Origin: Bacillus sp. Cs-700
Lineage (GTDB): Bacteria > Bacillota > Bacilli > Bacillales > Guptibacillaceae
DNA: 64,000 nt
Reading direction: 5' to 3'
Assembly (NCBI RefSeq): GCF_011082085.1
Contig: NZ_CP041063.1
Span: 2,294,001-2,358,000, forward strand
Shown here: piece after piece, positions 1 through 8,741 of the stretch
How the letters are laid out: the number at the start of each line of letters is the position of its first letter
Position numbering within the stretch: the stretch's first letter is position 1
The notes under the pieces: model-generated
Seen by the model: the letters and a program-made list of their open reading frames with translations, nothing else
Database searches by the model: none
What the model was told of the DNA's origin: nothing
Program-made: the position numbers and the translations under genes

Positions 1-258
1 CGTTTGGTGCTGACGGTCAAGCGTGACGTACGATGTATCGACCCGTTCACCTCTTACCGTTGTCAGGATCTTAGCCCCTAGTTCATCATCGCCAAGTCGA
101 CTAATCCACCCCGTCTCATGACCTAAGCGACTTAATCCAATTAACGTATTCGTTTCCGCTCCGGCCACTTTTGGACGAAATGATTCCGCATGCCTCATGA
201 GCCCATTCGCACTTGGTGTAAGAGAGACAAGCGTCTCTCCAATTGCAACAACATCCAT
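1..258 (-). CDS. kdgK: PfkB-family sugar kinase, probable 2-keto-3-deoxygluconate kinase (N-terminal part)
   Basis: The 86 visible codons encode the N-terminus of a ribokinase/PfkB-fold kinase, and the gene runs off the left edge. It opens with MDVVAIGETLVSLTP and continues with FRPKVAGAETNT and SRLGHETGWISRLGDDELG, the usual substrate-binding strand and the GDDELG segment of KDG kinases. The family phosphorylates 2-keto-3-deoxygluconate at the 6 position, before cleavage by KDPG aldolase. The start lies 17 bases after the stop of the IclR regulator, so the two are probably co-transcribed as in kdgRKAT-type operons. Other PfkB sugar kinases (fructokinase, ribokinase) are possible because the C-terminal catalytic GAGD motif is outside the window. 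Confidence 0.75.
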   Translation of the reverse strand, partial: MDVVAIGETLVSLTPSANGLMRHAESFRPKVAGAETNTLIGLSRLGHETGWISRLGDDELGAKILTTVRGERVDTSYVTLDRQHQT

Positions 259-275
259 TACCCTAACCTCTTTTC

Positions 276-1025
276 TTAACCTCGATAGCCTACTTTGCTT
301 GAGATGATTCGCGCTGTTTTCTTCAGCTCATTCGTCGTCGTTTCTATTCTCGCCATCATCCGCTCTTTCGGACCAGCTACGCTGACCGCCGCAATCTGCC
401 TGTTACTACTATCAAAAACAGGGGCCGCTACGCAGAATAAGCCTTCTTCATTTTCTTCATCATCAATGCTATACCTCTGTTGCTGGTAAACCTCTAGCTG
501 CTTCATTAGCTCATCTTTATCAGTAACCGTTTTGTCAGTAATCGGTTCTAGTGTCATGCCCTCGAGTAGGGAATCTCTCTCTTCTTTTGGAAGAAAGGCT
601 AAAAATGCTTTTCCTAAACCCGTACAATATAACGGCTTTTTAAAGCCTAACTGAGCAGACGTTTTGATCGAACGATTGCTATCGATCTTCGCGACATAAA
701 CCAACTCTCCACCGGATAAAACTGCCATGAACACCGTCTCTTGAACGCTATTCATGAGAGAACTTAAATAAGGTAATCCGATGCTATGAATATCCAACGA
801 TTCCATAGCCGTTGTCCCTAAATGAATTAGCTTAGCTCCTAGTCGATATTTCTTTAATTCATCCTGATAAAGATACCCTTCCTGATGAAGCGTCTTCATT
901 AAATTAAACGTACTACTTTGAGGAAACTCTAACTCATCACTCACTTCCTTAACCGTTAAGCCAGATGAAACATGAGAAACAACCTCCAAGATCTCCAGTA
1001 CACGTTTCGCTGATTTGACCGACAT
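276..1025 (-). CDS. kdgR: IclR-family transcriptional regulator (KdgR-like)
   Basis: About 250 residues. An N-terminal winged helix-turn-helix (roughly residues 1-65, SAKRVLEILEVVSHVSSG and LTVKEVSDELEFPQSSTFNL) is followed by the IclR effector-binding domain (HSIGLPYLSSLMNSVQETVF, YCTGLGKAFLAFL, and a C-terminal VAAPVFDSSNRQIAAVSVAGP). An ATG at 1025 preceded by GAGG eight bases upstream fits IclR proteins better than a start 23 codons further out, which would add a non-conserved tail. It sits directly upstream of a KDG-kinase-like gene, suggesting that it represses uronate/pectin catabolism. The effector assignment is inference from context. Confidence 0.85.
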   Translation of the reverse strand: MSVKSAKRVLEILEVVSHVSSGLTVKEVSDELEFPQSSTFNLMKTLHQEGYLYQDELKKYRLGAKLIHLGTTAMESLDIHSIGLPYLSSLMNSVQETVFMAVLSGGELVYVAKIDSNRSIKTSAQLGFKKPLYCTGLGKAFLAFLPKEERDSLLEGMTLEPITDKTVTDKDELMKQLEVYQQQRYSIDDEENEEGLFCVAAPVFDSSNRQIAAVSVAGPKERMMARIETTTNELKKTARIISSKVGYRG

Positions 1026-1084
1026 TCCAATTCCTCGATTCACATATGTGATTTTAAATCCCTGTTGTGATTTAACATAAACAT

Positions 1085-1113
1085 AAGTTATCATATGAAA
1101 GCGTTATCGTCAA
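1085..1113 (-). promoter_or_regulatory. Candidate sigma-A promoter overlapped by a cre-like site upstream of the IclR gene
   Basis: Read on the minus strand there is a TTGACG -35 (1108-1113), a 17-base spacer and TAACTT (1085-1090) as a -10. Within the spacer, plus strand 1096-1109 reads TGAAAGCGTTATCG, close to the CcpA catabolite-responsive element (TGNAANCGNTNNCA), with one mismatch at the end. Catabolite repression of a uronate operon would make sense. This is prediction by eye only. Confidence 0.4.
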
Positions 1114-1143
1114 CAAGTTCCTAAGTCTTTTTTAAACACAAAA

Positions 1144-1184
1144 AAGAACCTGGCAAACCATTATGCTGGTTTGCCAGATTCTTT
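1144..1184 (-). terminator. Intrinsic terminator after gtaB
   Basis: A near-perfect stem (arms around CTGGCAAACCA and TGGTTTGCCAG) with a six-base loop is followed, on the minus strand, by TTCTTTTTT. It lies 7 bases beyond the gtaB stop codon. Confidence 0.85.
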
Positions 1185-1190
1185 AATGAA

Positions 1191-2081
1191 TTACGACTGA
1201 TAAGCCAATTCCTTCTCCACAACACTCTTCAAATACGCCATCACTTCACCCTGAAGATCCTCTCTCCCCAAAGCAAAATCAACCGTCGCCTTAATAAACC
1301 CAAACTTATCGCCTACATCATAACGATCACCTTCAAACTCATGTGCAATAACCGCCTGCGATTCATTCAATACTTTAATCGCATCCGTTAGTTGCACCTC
1401 ACCACCAGCACCTGTTGGCAGTGTTTCAAGAATTTCAAAAATCTCCGGAGTAAGCACGTAGCGACCAAGAATTGCATGGTTCGACGGCGCTTCTTCGATC
1501 GAAGGCTTTTCAACAAATGTTTCTACAGGAATCACGCCTTCCTCCAACATGCCTTCTTTCGGTGCAATGATTCCGTATTTTGAAACGTTCTCTCTCTCAA
1601 CTTGTTGAACTCCAACTACAGAACTGTTGTAGCGGTTATATACGTCCATTAACTGACCAATACATGGCTTCTCAGAACGAACGATGTCATCCCCAAGCAA
1701 TACGGCAAATGGTTCATCACCAATAAAGCTCTTTGCACATCCAATCGCGTGACCAAGTCCTTTTGGTTCTTTTTGACGGATGTAATGAATGTTTGCTAGA
1801 TTGGAGATCTTTTGCACTTCTTCGTACATTTTGTGCTTTTGCTTCTTTGTAAGCGTTTCTTCTAGCTCATATGATTTGTCAAAATGATCTTCAATGGCAC
1901 GCTTTCCACGACCGCTGACAATAATGATGTCCTCAATACCTGCTCGCACTGCCTCTTCTACAATGTATTGAATCGTTGGCTTGTCCACGATGGGAAGCAT
2001 TTCTTTTGGTTGTGCTTTTGTCGCAGGAAGGAATCTCGTTCCTAGACCCGCAGCTGGAATTATCGCCTTTCTTACTTTCAT
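1191..2081 (-). CDS. gtaB: UTP-glucose-1-phosphate uridylyltransferase
   Basis: This 296-residue protein has the length and motifs of bacterial GalU/Gta[21 protein letters not shown] at residues 10-29 (nucleotide-binding loop), then LGDD near residue 130 and FVEKPS in the middle. It makes UDP-glucose from UTP and glucose-1-phosphate for wall teichoic acid glucosylation, glycolipid anchors and exopolysaccharide. It sits downstream of pgcA and manA, which supply hexose-1-phosphates. An AGGAAG ribosome binding site precedes the ATG, and a promoter-like sequence lies in the 184-base gap upstream, so it may be transcribed on its own as well as from the cluster. Confidence 0.95.
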   Translation of the reverse strand: MKVRKAIIPAAGLGTRFLPATKAQPKEMLPIVDKPTIQYIVEEAVRAGIEDIIIVSGRGKRAIEDHFDKSYELEETLTKKQKHKMYEEVQKISNLANIHYIRQKEPKGLGHAIGCAKSFIGDEPFAVLLGDDIVRSEKPCIGQLMDVYNRYNSSVVGVQQVERENVSKYGIIAPKEGMLEEGVIPVETFVEKPSIEEAPSNHAILGRYVLTPEIFEILETLPTGAGGEVQLTDAIKVLNESQAVIAHEFEGDRYDVGDKFGFIKATVDFALGREDLQGEVMAYLKSVVEKELAYQS

Positions 2082-2209
2082 AAATCATCTTCCTTTCTTC
2101 ATTTAAGTTTATATTATGCAAGTAGTTCTGCAGACCTATATCTATAAGACCAGTATACATAGCATACTTATTCTTATAAATACCATTTCAAGAAATAAAA
2201 GGTATTATC

Positions 2210-2238
2210 GAATAAAAAAATAAAATCTCAACTGTCAA
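2210..2238 (-). promoter_or_regulatory. Candidate promoter upstream of gtaB
   Basis: On the minus strand TTGACA (2233-2238) is separated by 17 bases from TTATTC (2210-2215). The -35 is consensus and the -10 is weak. It lies in the 184-base gap between the manA stop and the gtaB start. Confidence 0.35.
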
Positions 2239-2265
2239 ATTAGGTTGATATCATGTTTTCTCTCT

Positions 2266-3228
2266 TTATCCGTTACTCTTTGAAACCATCATTTCTAATT
2301 TACCTACCACAACAAAATCTTTCATCGTCGATGGAATGATAAAATGGTCGCCTTTCATAATGGAAAGAGCATCCTCATCTTTTACACCAATGCTACCTTC
2401 ACCACCTAGCACGCTAACGAGCAAATATTCATCGTTTGTTGCTTGTTGAAAATGTCCATTAACTTCCCATTTCCAAACGGTAAAGTACTTTTCTGTCACT
2501 AGTTCTGTTTGGACTACGCCTTCCTTCACTTCACGTTTCGGATGAAATTCGGGATCTTCGTGAGGAACGGTTGATACTTCGATTGACTGCGCAATATGAA
2601 GGTCACGTTTGTTTCCACTTGCATCCGTTCGATCATAATCATATACCCGATACGTTGTGTCTGAGCTTTGTTGCGTTTCAAGAATCATCGTGCCTTTTCC
2701 AATCGCATGTATCGTACCACTTGGCACATAGTAGAATTCACCAGCCTTAATCTGAATGCTTCTTAACAAGCTATCCCATTTGCCTTCTTCAATCAATTGC
2801 TGGAATTCTTCTCTTGATTGAGCATGGTGACCAAAAATGATCTCAGAATTCTCTTCGCAATCTAGGATGTACCAGCATTCTGTTTTTCCATATGCCTCAT
2901 TCTCTACTTCTCTTGCATAGGAATCATCGGGGTGAACTTGTACGGAAAGATCATTGTTTGCATCAAGAATTTTAATTAGTAGTGGGAAGTGTTCTCCACC
3001 TTCATTTCGAAAAAGGTCTTGATCTTCTTTCCATACGACATCTAAAGTCTTTCCTTTAAGCGGACCATTCAGAATTTCAGAAGGTCCATTTGAATGAGCT
3101 GATATCCCCCAGCATTCGCCAGTCGTTTCCGTTGGGATGTCATAGTCAAATTTCTCACGCAGATTCGTTCCACCCCAGATACGATCTTTAAAGTTAGGTT
3201 TTAAAAAGATTGGTTGACGTTCGTACAT
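2266..3228 (-). CDS. manA: Mannose-6-phosphate isomerase, class I
   Basis: About 320 residues of a type I phosphomannose isomerase (cupin fold), as in Bacillus ManA/Pmi. Visible motifs are IFLKPNFKDRIWGG at the N-terminus, SVQVHPDD and GKTECWYIL (zinc ligands and active site), and AGEFYYVPSGTIHAIG (second cupin half). It interconverts fructose-6-phosphate and mannose-6-phosphate, the entry to GDP-mannose. The ATG at 3228 with GGAGGAG six bases upstream is chosen over an upstream in-frame start that would overlap the epimerase gene. It lies 13 bases behind that gene, presumably in one transcript. Confidence 0.93.
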   Translation of the reverse strand: MYERQPIFLKPNFKDRIWGGTNLREKFDYDIPTETTGECWGISAHSNGPSEILNGPLKGKTLDVVWKEDQDLFRNEGGEHFPLLIKILDANNDLSVQVHPDDSYAREVENEAYGKTECWYILDCEENSEIIFGHHAQSREEFQQLIEEGKWDSLLRSIQIKAGEFYYVPSGTIHAIGKGTMILETQQSSDTTYRVYDYDRTDASGNKRDLHIAQSIEVSTVPHEDPEFHPKREVKEGVVQTELVTEKYFTVWKWEVNGHFQQATNDEYLLVSVLGGEGSIGVKDEDALSIMKGDHFIIPSTMKDFVVVGKLEMMVSKSNG

Positions 3229-3241
3229 ATACTCCTCCAGC

Positions 3242-4123
3242 TTATCTACTTTCACGAATTGTGTCTGTTGCAATCGTGACAAATGTATTCATCGTTTCAC
3301 CCGGTTTGACGAATTGAAGATCTTCTTTTTCATTAAAATCATTCATCTTGGCCATCCATGGCTCGATGCAAACGAAGCCCTTATTTTGCTCAGTCCAAAG
3401 CACTGCATATTTAAACTCACTGCCATACGACATTGTGATACGTTGATTCATTTGCGCTAAATCAAATTTAATTTGATGATCGTCGGCATGTTTCAAAGCA
3501 ACTGCTTCACGCTTCCCTGTTAAAGCAATCTCACCATAGAACGGCTTTTCTTCCCCATCATTGTAATCAAAATAGTCCTTTGCATCAGCTTGATAAACTA
3601 AATTCTTATGCTCTGAATGAAAGTAAGGATGGAACCCTGCATAAAATGGCATAATTTCACTAGAATGATTGCTGTAGCTTTGCTTGATGATCAATTCATT
3701 GTATTTTAATGTGTACGTAAAACGCAGTTCAAAATCAAATGGAAAAGATTCTTTTGTTTCACGATTGCTTTTAAGTTGCAATGTTATTTGTGCGCCATCT
3801 TCTGTACTTGACTCAATAACATCCCATGGCAAGTTCCGTGCAAATCCATGGTTCTTCATGGTGTATACTACGCCGTTTAAACGGTACTGCTTTTCTTCTA
3901 ATTGGCCACAGATCGGAAAGAGGACTGGAATACCCCCTCTAACATTGGCTTCCGTATCACTAAATGTTTCTTCATTCAGGTATAAAAGTTCTTCGCCGTC
4001 TGATTTGTACCCTATCACCATACCGCCACGTTCAGGAGCGATTCGCACCTCTGAATAGGTATCACAGTTGATCAGATGATAGATTGTGTAACCATCCATA
4101 ACTGACTGTTTGATTTCATACAT
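3242..4123 (-). CDS. Aldose 1-epimerase family protein
   Basis: A 293-residue protein with the galactose-mutarotase-like fold. Typical segments are VRIAPERGGMVIGY, NVRGGIPVLFPICGQL, MKNHGFARNLPW (catalytic histidine in the NHGFAR motif), FYAGFHPYF and VCIEPWMAKMNDF. The RGGIPVLFPICG and HGFAR signature is characteristic of the YeaD/hexose-6-phosphate mutarotase side of the family rather than GalM. It equilibrates alpha and beta anomers and here lies between pgcA and manA, suggesting a role with phosphorylated hexoses. The exact substrate cannot be read from sequence. Confidence 0.85.
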   Translation of the reverse strand: MYEIKQSVMDGYTIYHLINCDTYSEVRIAPERGGMVIGYKSDGEELLYLNEETFSDTEANVRGGIPVLFPICGQLEEKQYRLNGVVYTMKNHGFARNLPWDVIESSTEDGAQITLQLKSNRETKESFPFDFELRFTYTLKYNELIIKQSYSNHSSEIMPFYAGFHPYFHSEHKNLVYQADAKDYFDYNDGEEKPFYGEIALTGKREAVALKHADDHQIKFDLAQMNQRITMSYGSEFKYAVLWTEQNKGFVCIEPWMAKMNDFNEKEDLQFVKPGETMNTFVTIATDTIRESR

Positions 4124-4156
4124 AACTGGTAACCCCCGACACTTATCGTTGCTATT

Positions 4157-4178
4157 AGCCCTCTTTCTAAAGAGGGCT
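4157..4178 (-). terminator. Short perfect hairpin between pgcA and the epimerase gene
   Basis: Arms AGCCCTCTTT and AAAGAGGGCT with a 2-base loop lie 7 bases after the pgcA stop. No run of U follows on the minus strand, so it may be a weak terminator or an mRNA processing/stability hairpin rather than a full stop. Confidence 0.45.
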
Positions 4179-4185
4179 ATATTCT

Positions 4186-5931
4186 TTAAACTCTAACAGT
4201 AAGAATCTGATTAACTAGGCCCATCACTTCATCCTTTACTTGATTAAGCATTCGTTGACTTGCTTCTAACGAATCTTCTTTCACTCCAAAGTAAAGTTTC
4301 ATCTTTGGTTCAGTTCCTGATGGACGCAGGCAAAACCATGCTCCATTTTCAAGTTTGTATTTAATCACATTCGATTTAGGTAGCACTATTTTTTCTTTTT
4401 TGTTTTCAAGTAAATTTGTCGCTTCGCTCAATTGATAGTCTTCAATCCTTGCAACTTTGTGATCAGCGATACGTTTAGGTGAATTCTGTCTAAACTCATC
4501 CATAATGGTAGTAATTTGCTCTGCACCTGATTTGCCTTTTAGCGTTAGAGATTCAAGTGCCTCCTGGTAATAGCCATACTTAGCAAAAACATCTAGAAGT
4601 CCTTCATAAAGCGTTTTCCCTTTTGATTTATAATATGCTGCCATCTCTGCAGCAAAAAGACAGGACTGAACAGCATCTTTATCTCGCACAAAATCTCCAA
4701 TGAGATAGCCATAGCTTTCTTCATAACCAAAAAGAAACGTGTGCTCACCGGTTTCTTCAAACTCTTTGATTTTCTCCCCAATGAACTTAAAGCCCGTTAA
4801 TGTATCAATACTCGTTAATCCATAACTTTCTGCGATATCTCTCCCGATCTCAGAAGTAACAATTGTTTTAAGAATAGCGCCATTTTCCGGAAGAGTTCCA
4901 TTCTTACTTCTAGTAGAGAGGAGATAGTCCACCATTAAAGCACCAAGTTGATTTCCACTTAATACTTCATAATTCCCTTCAAGATTGCGAACCGCTACAC
5001 CGACACGGTCAGCATCTGGATCCGTACCCATAAGAATGTCGGCATCTAATTCCTCACCATACTGAATAGCAAGTTCAAAAGCCGCGTGTTCTTCAGGGTT
5101 AGGACTAGCAACCGTCGAAAATTCAGGATCAGGCTGTTCCTGTTCTTGGACAATTGAAACATTATCAAATCCTAACGCTTCTAAACCAGCACGCACTGGA
5201 AGATTCCCCGTTCCATGAAGTGGAGTGAATACTATTTTGAGATCCTTATTGATTTGACTACCCTTTTCCTGATTAAGTGAGATCGATTTCAATTGGTTGA
5301 TATACGCGTTATCGATTTTTTCACTCAACATTGTTAGGAGTCCAGTATTTTTTAACTTATCAGGATCTGCTACTTTTACTACCAATTCGTCTTCCACTGC
5401 ATTCACATGATGAATAATTTCATCCCCAACACTCGGGGTGATTTGCCCACCATCCGGACCATAGATCTTATAGCCATTGTATTCTGGCGGATTATGACTC
5501 GCTGTAATGACGATCCCAGCATAGGCATGTAGATATCTAACGGTAAATGAAAGTTGTGGCGTTGGACGAAGCGCATCAAATAAATATGTTTGGATCCCGT
5601 GAGACCCAAGCGTTCTTGCCGTTTCTAAAGCAAATTCAGGAGATTGGTGTCTTGAATCGTAGGCAATCACAACGCCTCGCAACTTTGCTTCTCCCCCTTT
5701 TTCTTCTATGTATCTTGCTAATCCTTCAGATGCTTTACGGACTGTATAGATGTTCATTCTATTTGTGCCTGGACCGATTTCACCCCGCATTCCACCGGTG
5801 CCGAATTCGAGGTTTTTGTAAAAGGAATCTTCTAATACATTCTCGTTATTTTGGAATTCAAGCGTCTCTTTATACGATTCATCTAAAGATTTACTATCTA
5901 ACCATCTCTTTAATTCTACTTTCCAATCCAT
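4186..5931 (-). CDS. pgcA: Alpha-phosphoglucomutase / phosphomannomutase
   Basis: The 581-residue length matches Bacillus PgcA. The catalytic phosphoserine loop [13 protein letters not shown] is at residues 143-155 (Ser145), the metal loop DPDADRVG is near residue 300, the sugar-binding GYEESYGY is near 405, and the phosphate-binding RPSGTEPK is near the C-terminus. It interconverts hexose-6- and hexose-1-phosphates. B. subtilis PgcA acts on glucose, and members of the family also accept mannose, so here it could feed both GtaB and the GDP-mannose enzyme encoded next to it. No separate phosphomannomutase gene is present in the window. Confidence 0.93.
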   Translation of the reverse strand: MDWKVELKRWLDSKSLDESYKETLEFQNNENVLEDSFYKNLEFGTGGMRGEIGPGTNRMNIYTVRKASEGLARYIEEKGGEAKLRGVVIAYDSRHQSPEFALETARTLGSHGIQTYLFDALRPTPQLSFTVRYLHAYAGIVITASHNPPEYNGYKIYGPDGGQITPSVGDEIIHHVNAVEDELVVKVADPDKLKNTGLLTMLSEKIDNAYINQLKSISLNQEKGSQINKDLKIVFTPLHGTGNLPVRAGLEALGFDNVSIVQEQEQPDPEFSTVASPNPEEHAAFELAIQYGEELDADILMGTDPDADRVGVAVRNLEGNYEVLSGNQLGALMVDYLLSTRSKNGTLPENGAILKTIVTSEIGRDIAESYGLTSIDTLTGFKFIGEKIKEFEETGEHTFLFGYEESYGYLIGDFVRDKDAVQSCLFAAEMAAYYKSKGKTLYEGLLDVFAKYGYYQEALESLTLKGKSGAEQITTIMDEFRQNSPKRIADHKVARIEDYQLSEATNLLENKKEKIVLPKSNVIKYKLENGAWFCLRPSGTEPKMKLYFGVKEDSLEASQRMLNQVKDEVMGLVNQILTVRV

Positions 5932-6051
5932 GTCATCCCCCTAATTATCTTGAACCTATCTATCATCAATAAGATAAAACATACATACGTATCTATTGTT
6001 CCAATAATTTTCCCCAAAAAGATTATTCAGCATAAATTCAAATTTAAATAA

Positions 6052-6073
6052 GCCCCCTACTACATAGGGGACG
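6052..6073 (-). terminator. Weak hairpin after the manC-like gene
   Basis: Arms CCCCTA (6054-6059) and TAGGGG (6065-6070) with a five-base loop follow the stop codon of the mannose-1-phosphate guanylyltransferase. The trailing sequence on the minus strand is T-rich (GCTTATTTAAATTT) but not a clean U tract. The 153-base gap between this gene and pgcA otherwise shows no ORF. Confidence 0.45.
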
Positions 6074-6084
6074 ATATCAAATAT

Positions 6085-7470
6085 CTACATAATTACTTTA
6101 GACTTACTTTTTTGAAATTGACCTACTACTTCATCCCAATCAAACAACAATCTTGTAAAATCTTCATCGCTAATTCCATATCCAGTTTGCACTTCAACAA
6201 ACTCTAGATTCTTAATAGCACGAATACCATGTTTCTTGCCGACCGGTAAATGAATAATATCCCCTGCCTTAACTCTAGTAAGACTATCATCTAAGGCAAG
6301 TTCACCTTCACCTCTTACAATCGTCCATACTTCGTCTCTTAAATTATGATAATGATAGCTTGAATTCTTTCCAGTATGGATGCAAATACGCTTGGTAACC
6401 ATTTCTTCACCATCATCATATTTGGCATAATCTAAAACTCGTGACCAACCCCACATACGTTCTTCGTACATAGGAGGCTGTGTAAATCCACCAATTAGTT
6501 CTTTAATTCTTGGACTTGCAGATTTATCTGAAACAAGAATACCATCCGGGCTAGCAGCAACAATTAAGTCTTTTACCCCTAATACAGTAACTGGAATGTC
6601 TAACTCATTAACCAGGTGTGTATTTGTCGACTCTTCAGATAAAACCCCTTTCCCAATCTGTGTTGTTGCCATTTGCTCTGTAAGAGTATTCCAAGTACCA
6701 AGATCCTTCCATGAACCAATATAAGGTATTGCCACTATCTTTTTAGCTTTTTCAACTACTTCATAATCAAAACTAATTTTAGGAATTTCAGAATATCTAA
6801 GACTTAATTGTTCATAATTAGTTGGTAGATTCTTTTCAACTAGTAGATCCAAAATATACTTAAGTTTAAAAGCAAATACTCCACAGTTCCAAAGCGCATT
6901 ATCATTTATTAACTGCTCCGCCTTCTCTTCAGAAGGTTTTTCTGTGAAATGACTTACATTAAAGTATTCATCTTGATTACTTTCTCCAGGTACAATGTAA
7001 CCATACTTCGAAGATGGGTATGTAGGGTGAACACCCATTAATGCCAGATCGGCATTCGAATTCTTTAATACTGACTCTAAATCCTTAATTCTAGTAAAAA
7101 AGCTATCTTCTACAAATGGATCAACCGGCAAAATAACGACCACTTCGTTTTCCGAAACACCTTGGACAGAGCTAAGATATGCTGCTGATAACGCAATAGC
7201 AGGAAATGTATCTCTTCTCTCCGGCTCGATAATAATCGGAACCTCTTCTCCTACCTGGCTATGGATCATGTCTCTTTGCATCTTTGAGGTGGCAATTACA
7301 GAGGACTGTGCTAAGTTGTTTAAGGATAGTTGACCCCAAACACGTTGAACCATTGATTGATATTCATTATCTAAACTTTTTAGCACCTTCAAAAACTGCT
7401 TTGATCTAGTATCATTTGATAAAGGCCATAGTCGTTTTCCTGATCCACCTGAAAGCAACACTAACTTCAT
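6085..7470 (-). CDS. manC: Mannose-1-phosphate guanylyltransferase with C-terminal cupin
   Basis: A 461-residue sugar-phosphate nucleotidyltransferase. The N-terminus carries LSGGSGKRLWPLSNDTRSKQ (residues 5-24), the pyrophosphorylase signature of GDP-mannose enzymes, and FTEKPS follows in the middle. The C-terminal 110 residues are a cupin (SSYHYHNLRDEVW, AGDIIHLPVGKKHGI), as in AlgA/ManC bifunctional enzymes. It makes GDP-mannose for Gmd and Fcl encoded further upstream in the operon. Whether the cupin has isomerase activity is open, since manA is present separately. It is the last gene of the exopolysaccharide operon. Confidence 0.88.
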   Translation of the reverse strand: MKLVLLSGGSGKRLWPLSNDTRSKQFLKVLKSLDNEYQSMVQRVWGQLSLNNLAQSSVIATSKMQRDMIHSQVGEEVPIIIEPERRDTFPAIALSAAYLSSVQGVSENEVVVILPVDPFVEDSFFTRIKDLESVLKNSNADLALMGVHPTYPSSKYGYIVPGESNQDEYFNVSHFTEKPSEEKAEQLINDNALWNCGVFAFKLKYILDLLVEKNLPTNYEQLSLRYSEIPKISFDYEVVEKAKKIVAIPYIGSWKDLGTWNTLTEQMATTQIGKGVLSEESTNTHLVNELDIPVTVLGVKDLIVAASPDGILVSDKSASPRIKELIGGFTQPPMYEERMWGWSRVLDYAKYDDGEEMVTKRICIHTGKNSSYHYHNLRDEVWTIVRGEGELALDDSLTRVKAGDIIHLPVGKKHGIRAIKNLEFVEVQTGYGISDEDFTRLLFDWDEVVGQFQKSKSKVIM

Positions 7471-7487
7471 ATAAAACGCCTCATTTC

Positions 7488-8738
7488 TTAAGAATTATAC
7501 AATAGTTCTTTTAACTTGCTTTCAAAGCTACTTAAGATTTGGTTTTTATTTAAGTATTGTTCAGCATAGTTTCTAGCGTTTACACTCATTTTATTTCTTA
7601 AATCATTATCGTTAGCCATCTTTGTAATCATTTCTACAAATTTTTGTAAGTCCTCAGGGGGGGATGTTTCACCAACATTATTGGTTTTTAAAACTTCGTA
7701 TAGGGCTGTACCTTTTTCAGCAGTTCCTATGCATGGTCGACCACTAGAAAGTATATTTGTCAGTTTCGAAGGCATAACTAAATCAGCTGCTTCTCTTTTT
7801 TGAACTATTAAATGCACATCAGCTGTAGATATCAAAACTGGTAACTTTTCCAAAGGTTGAACATCTAAAAAGAAAACATTATTCAATTCTTTTTGTGTTT
7901 TAATTTTTTTTAATTTTTCACATGCCCCACCTGCGCCTGCCAATACAAACTTGATATTGTTTGAACGTTTTAAAATCTCGGCTGCTTCGAGTATCAATTC
8001 AAGCCCTTGCTTTTCCCCCATATTTCCAGCATACATGAACACTATATCATTTTCGGTAAAATTGAATTTTTTTCGATAAATATTATTTTTATTCATGGGT
8101 TTTATAAAATTGGTGTCTGACCAATTTGGAAACAGCCATGTTTTAGTAGAAATCACTTTCTTCTCTACAATCCTTTTTCTCATTGCTTCTGTTATTGTTG
8201 AAACTATAGTAGATTTTTTTAATAACACACTCTCAATTTTATATAAAATTTTACCAAACAATCCATCTCCTAACATCCCAAGCCTAACTGCAGCATCTAC
8301 TTGGAGGTCTTGAATATGGAAAATATTCGGAACACCCCTGAAATATTTATATACTAGTGGCAATAACCCAAGTTGCATTGGGGGTGATACTACAATTACT
8401 AAATCATATTTCTTTTTTTTGAATAAGATAGGAATCCAATACTTTAGGGAATTAAAAGCGAAAGAGCTTTCCAACAAAACCCTACTTTTAGCATTTAATT
8501 TAGTAGAATCCGGTACTATTAACGGGGTGCGAAACACTCTAACCTGGTTTACAATTTCAGTATGAAATCCTTTATTCTTATATTCATCTGCTATTTCCCA
8601 TTTCGGGTAATGTGGTAAGGAAGCGATAACATCAACATCATGACCTTTTTCTTTAATCCATTCAGCCATTTCTCCAGTATATTTACCTGTACCAGTTGGC
8701 TCAGGGTAATAATTTAAACCATATATTAATATTTTCAT
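7488..8738 (-). CDS. GT4 glycosyltransferase, WcaI/WbuB-like
   Basis: A 416-residue GT-B-fold retaining glycosyltransferase. The N-terminus MKILIYGLNYYPEPTGTGKY and GEMAEWIKEKGHDV closely resembles the WcaI/WbuB subgroup, which adds fucose or N-acetyl-fucosamine in colanic acid and O-antigens. The C-terminal half has the sugar-nucleotide region FMYAGNMGEKQGLELILEAA and VMPSKLTNILSSGRP. The gene is AT-rich like its neighbours and lies 17 bases upstream of manC. Given the GDP-fucose genes in the operon, fucosyl transfer is a reasonable guess, but donor and acceptor are not determined by sequence. Confidence 0.8.
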   Translation of the reverse strand: MKILIYGLNYYPEPTGTGKYTGEMAEWIKEKGHDVDVIASLPHYPKWEIADEYKNKGFHTEIVNQVRVFRTPLIVPDSTKLNAKSRVLLESSFAFNSLKYWIPILFKKKKYDLVIVVSPPMQLGLLPLVYKYFRGVPNIFHIQDLQVDAAVRLGMLGDGLFGKILYKIESVLLKKSTIVSTITEAMRKRIVEKKVISTKTWLFPNWSDTNFIKPMNKNNIYRKKFNFTENDIVFMYAGNMGEKQGLELILEAAEILKRSNNIKFVLAGAGGACEKLKKIKTQKELNNVFFLDVQPLEKLPVLISTADVHLIVQKREAADLVMPSKLTNILSSGRPCIGTAEKGTALYEVLKTNNVGETSPPEDLQKFVEMITKMANDNDLRNKMSVNARNYAEQYLNKNQILSSFESKLKELLYNS

Positions 8739-8741
8739 ATA

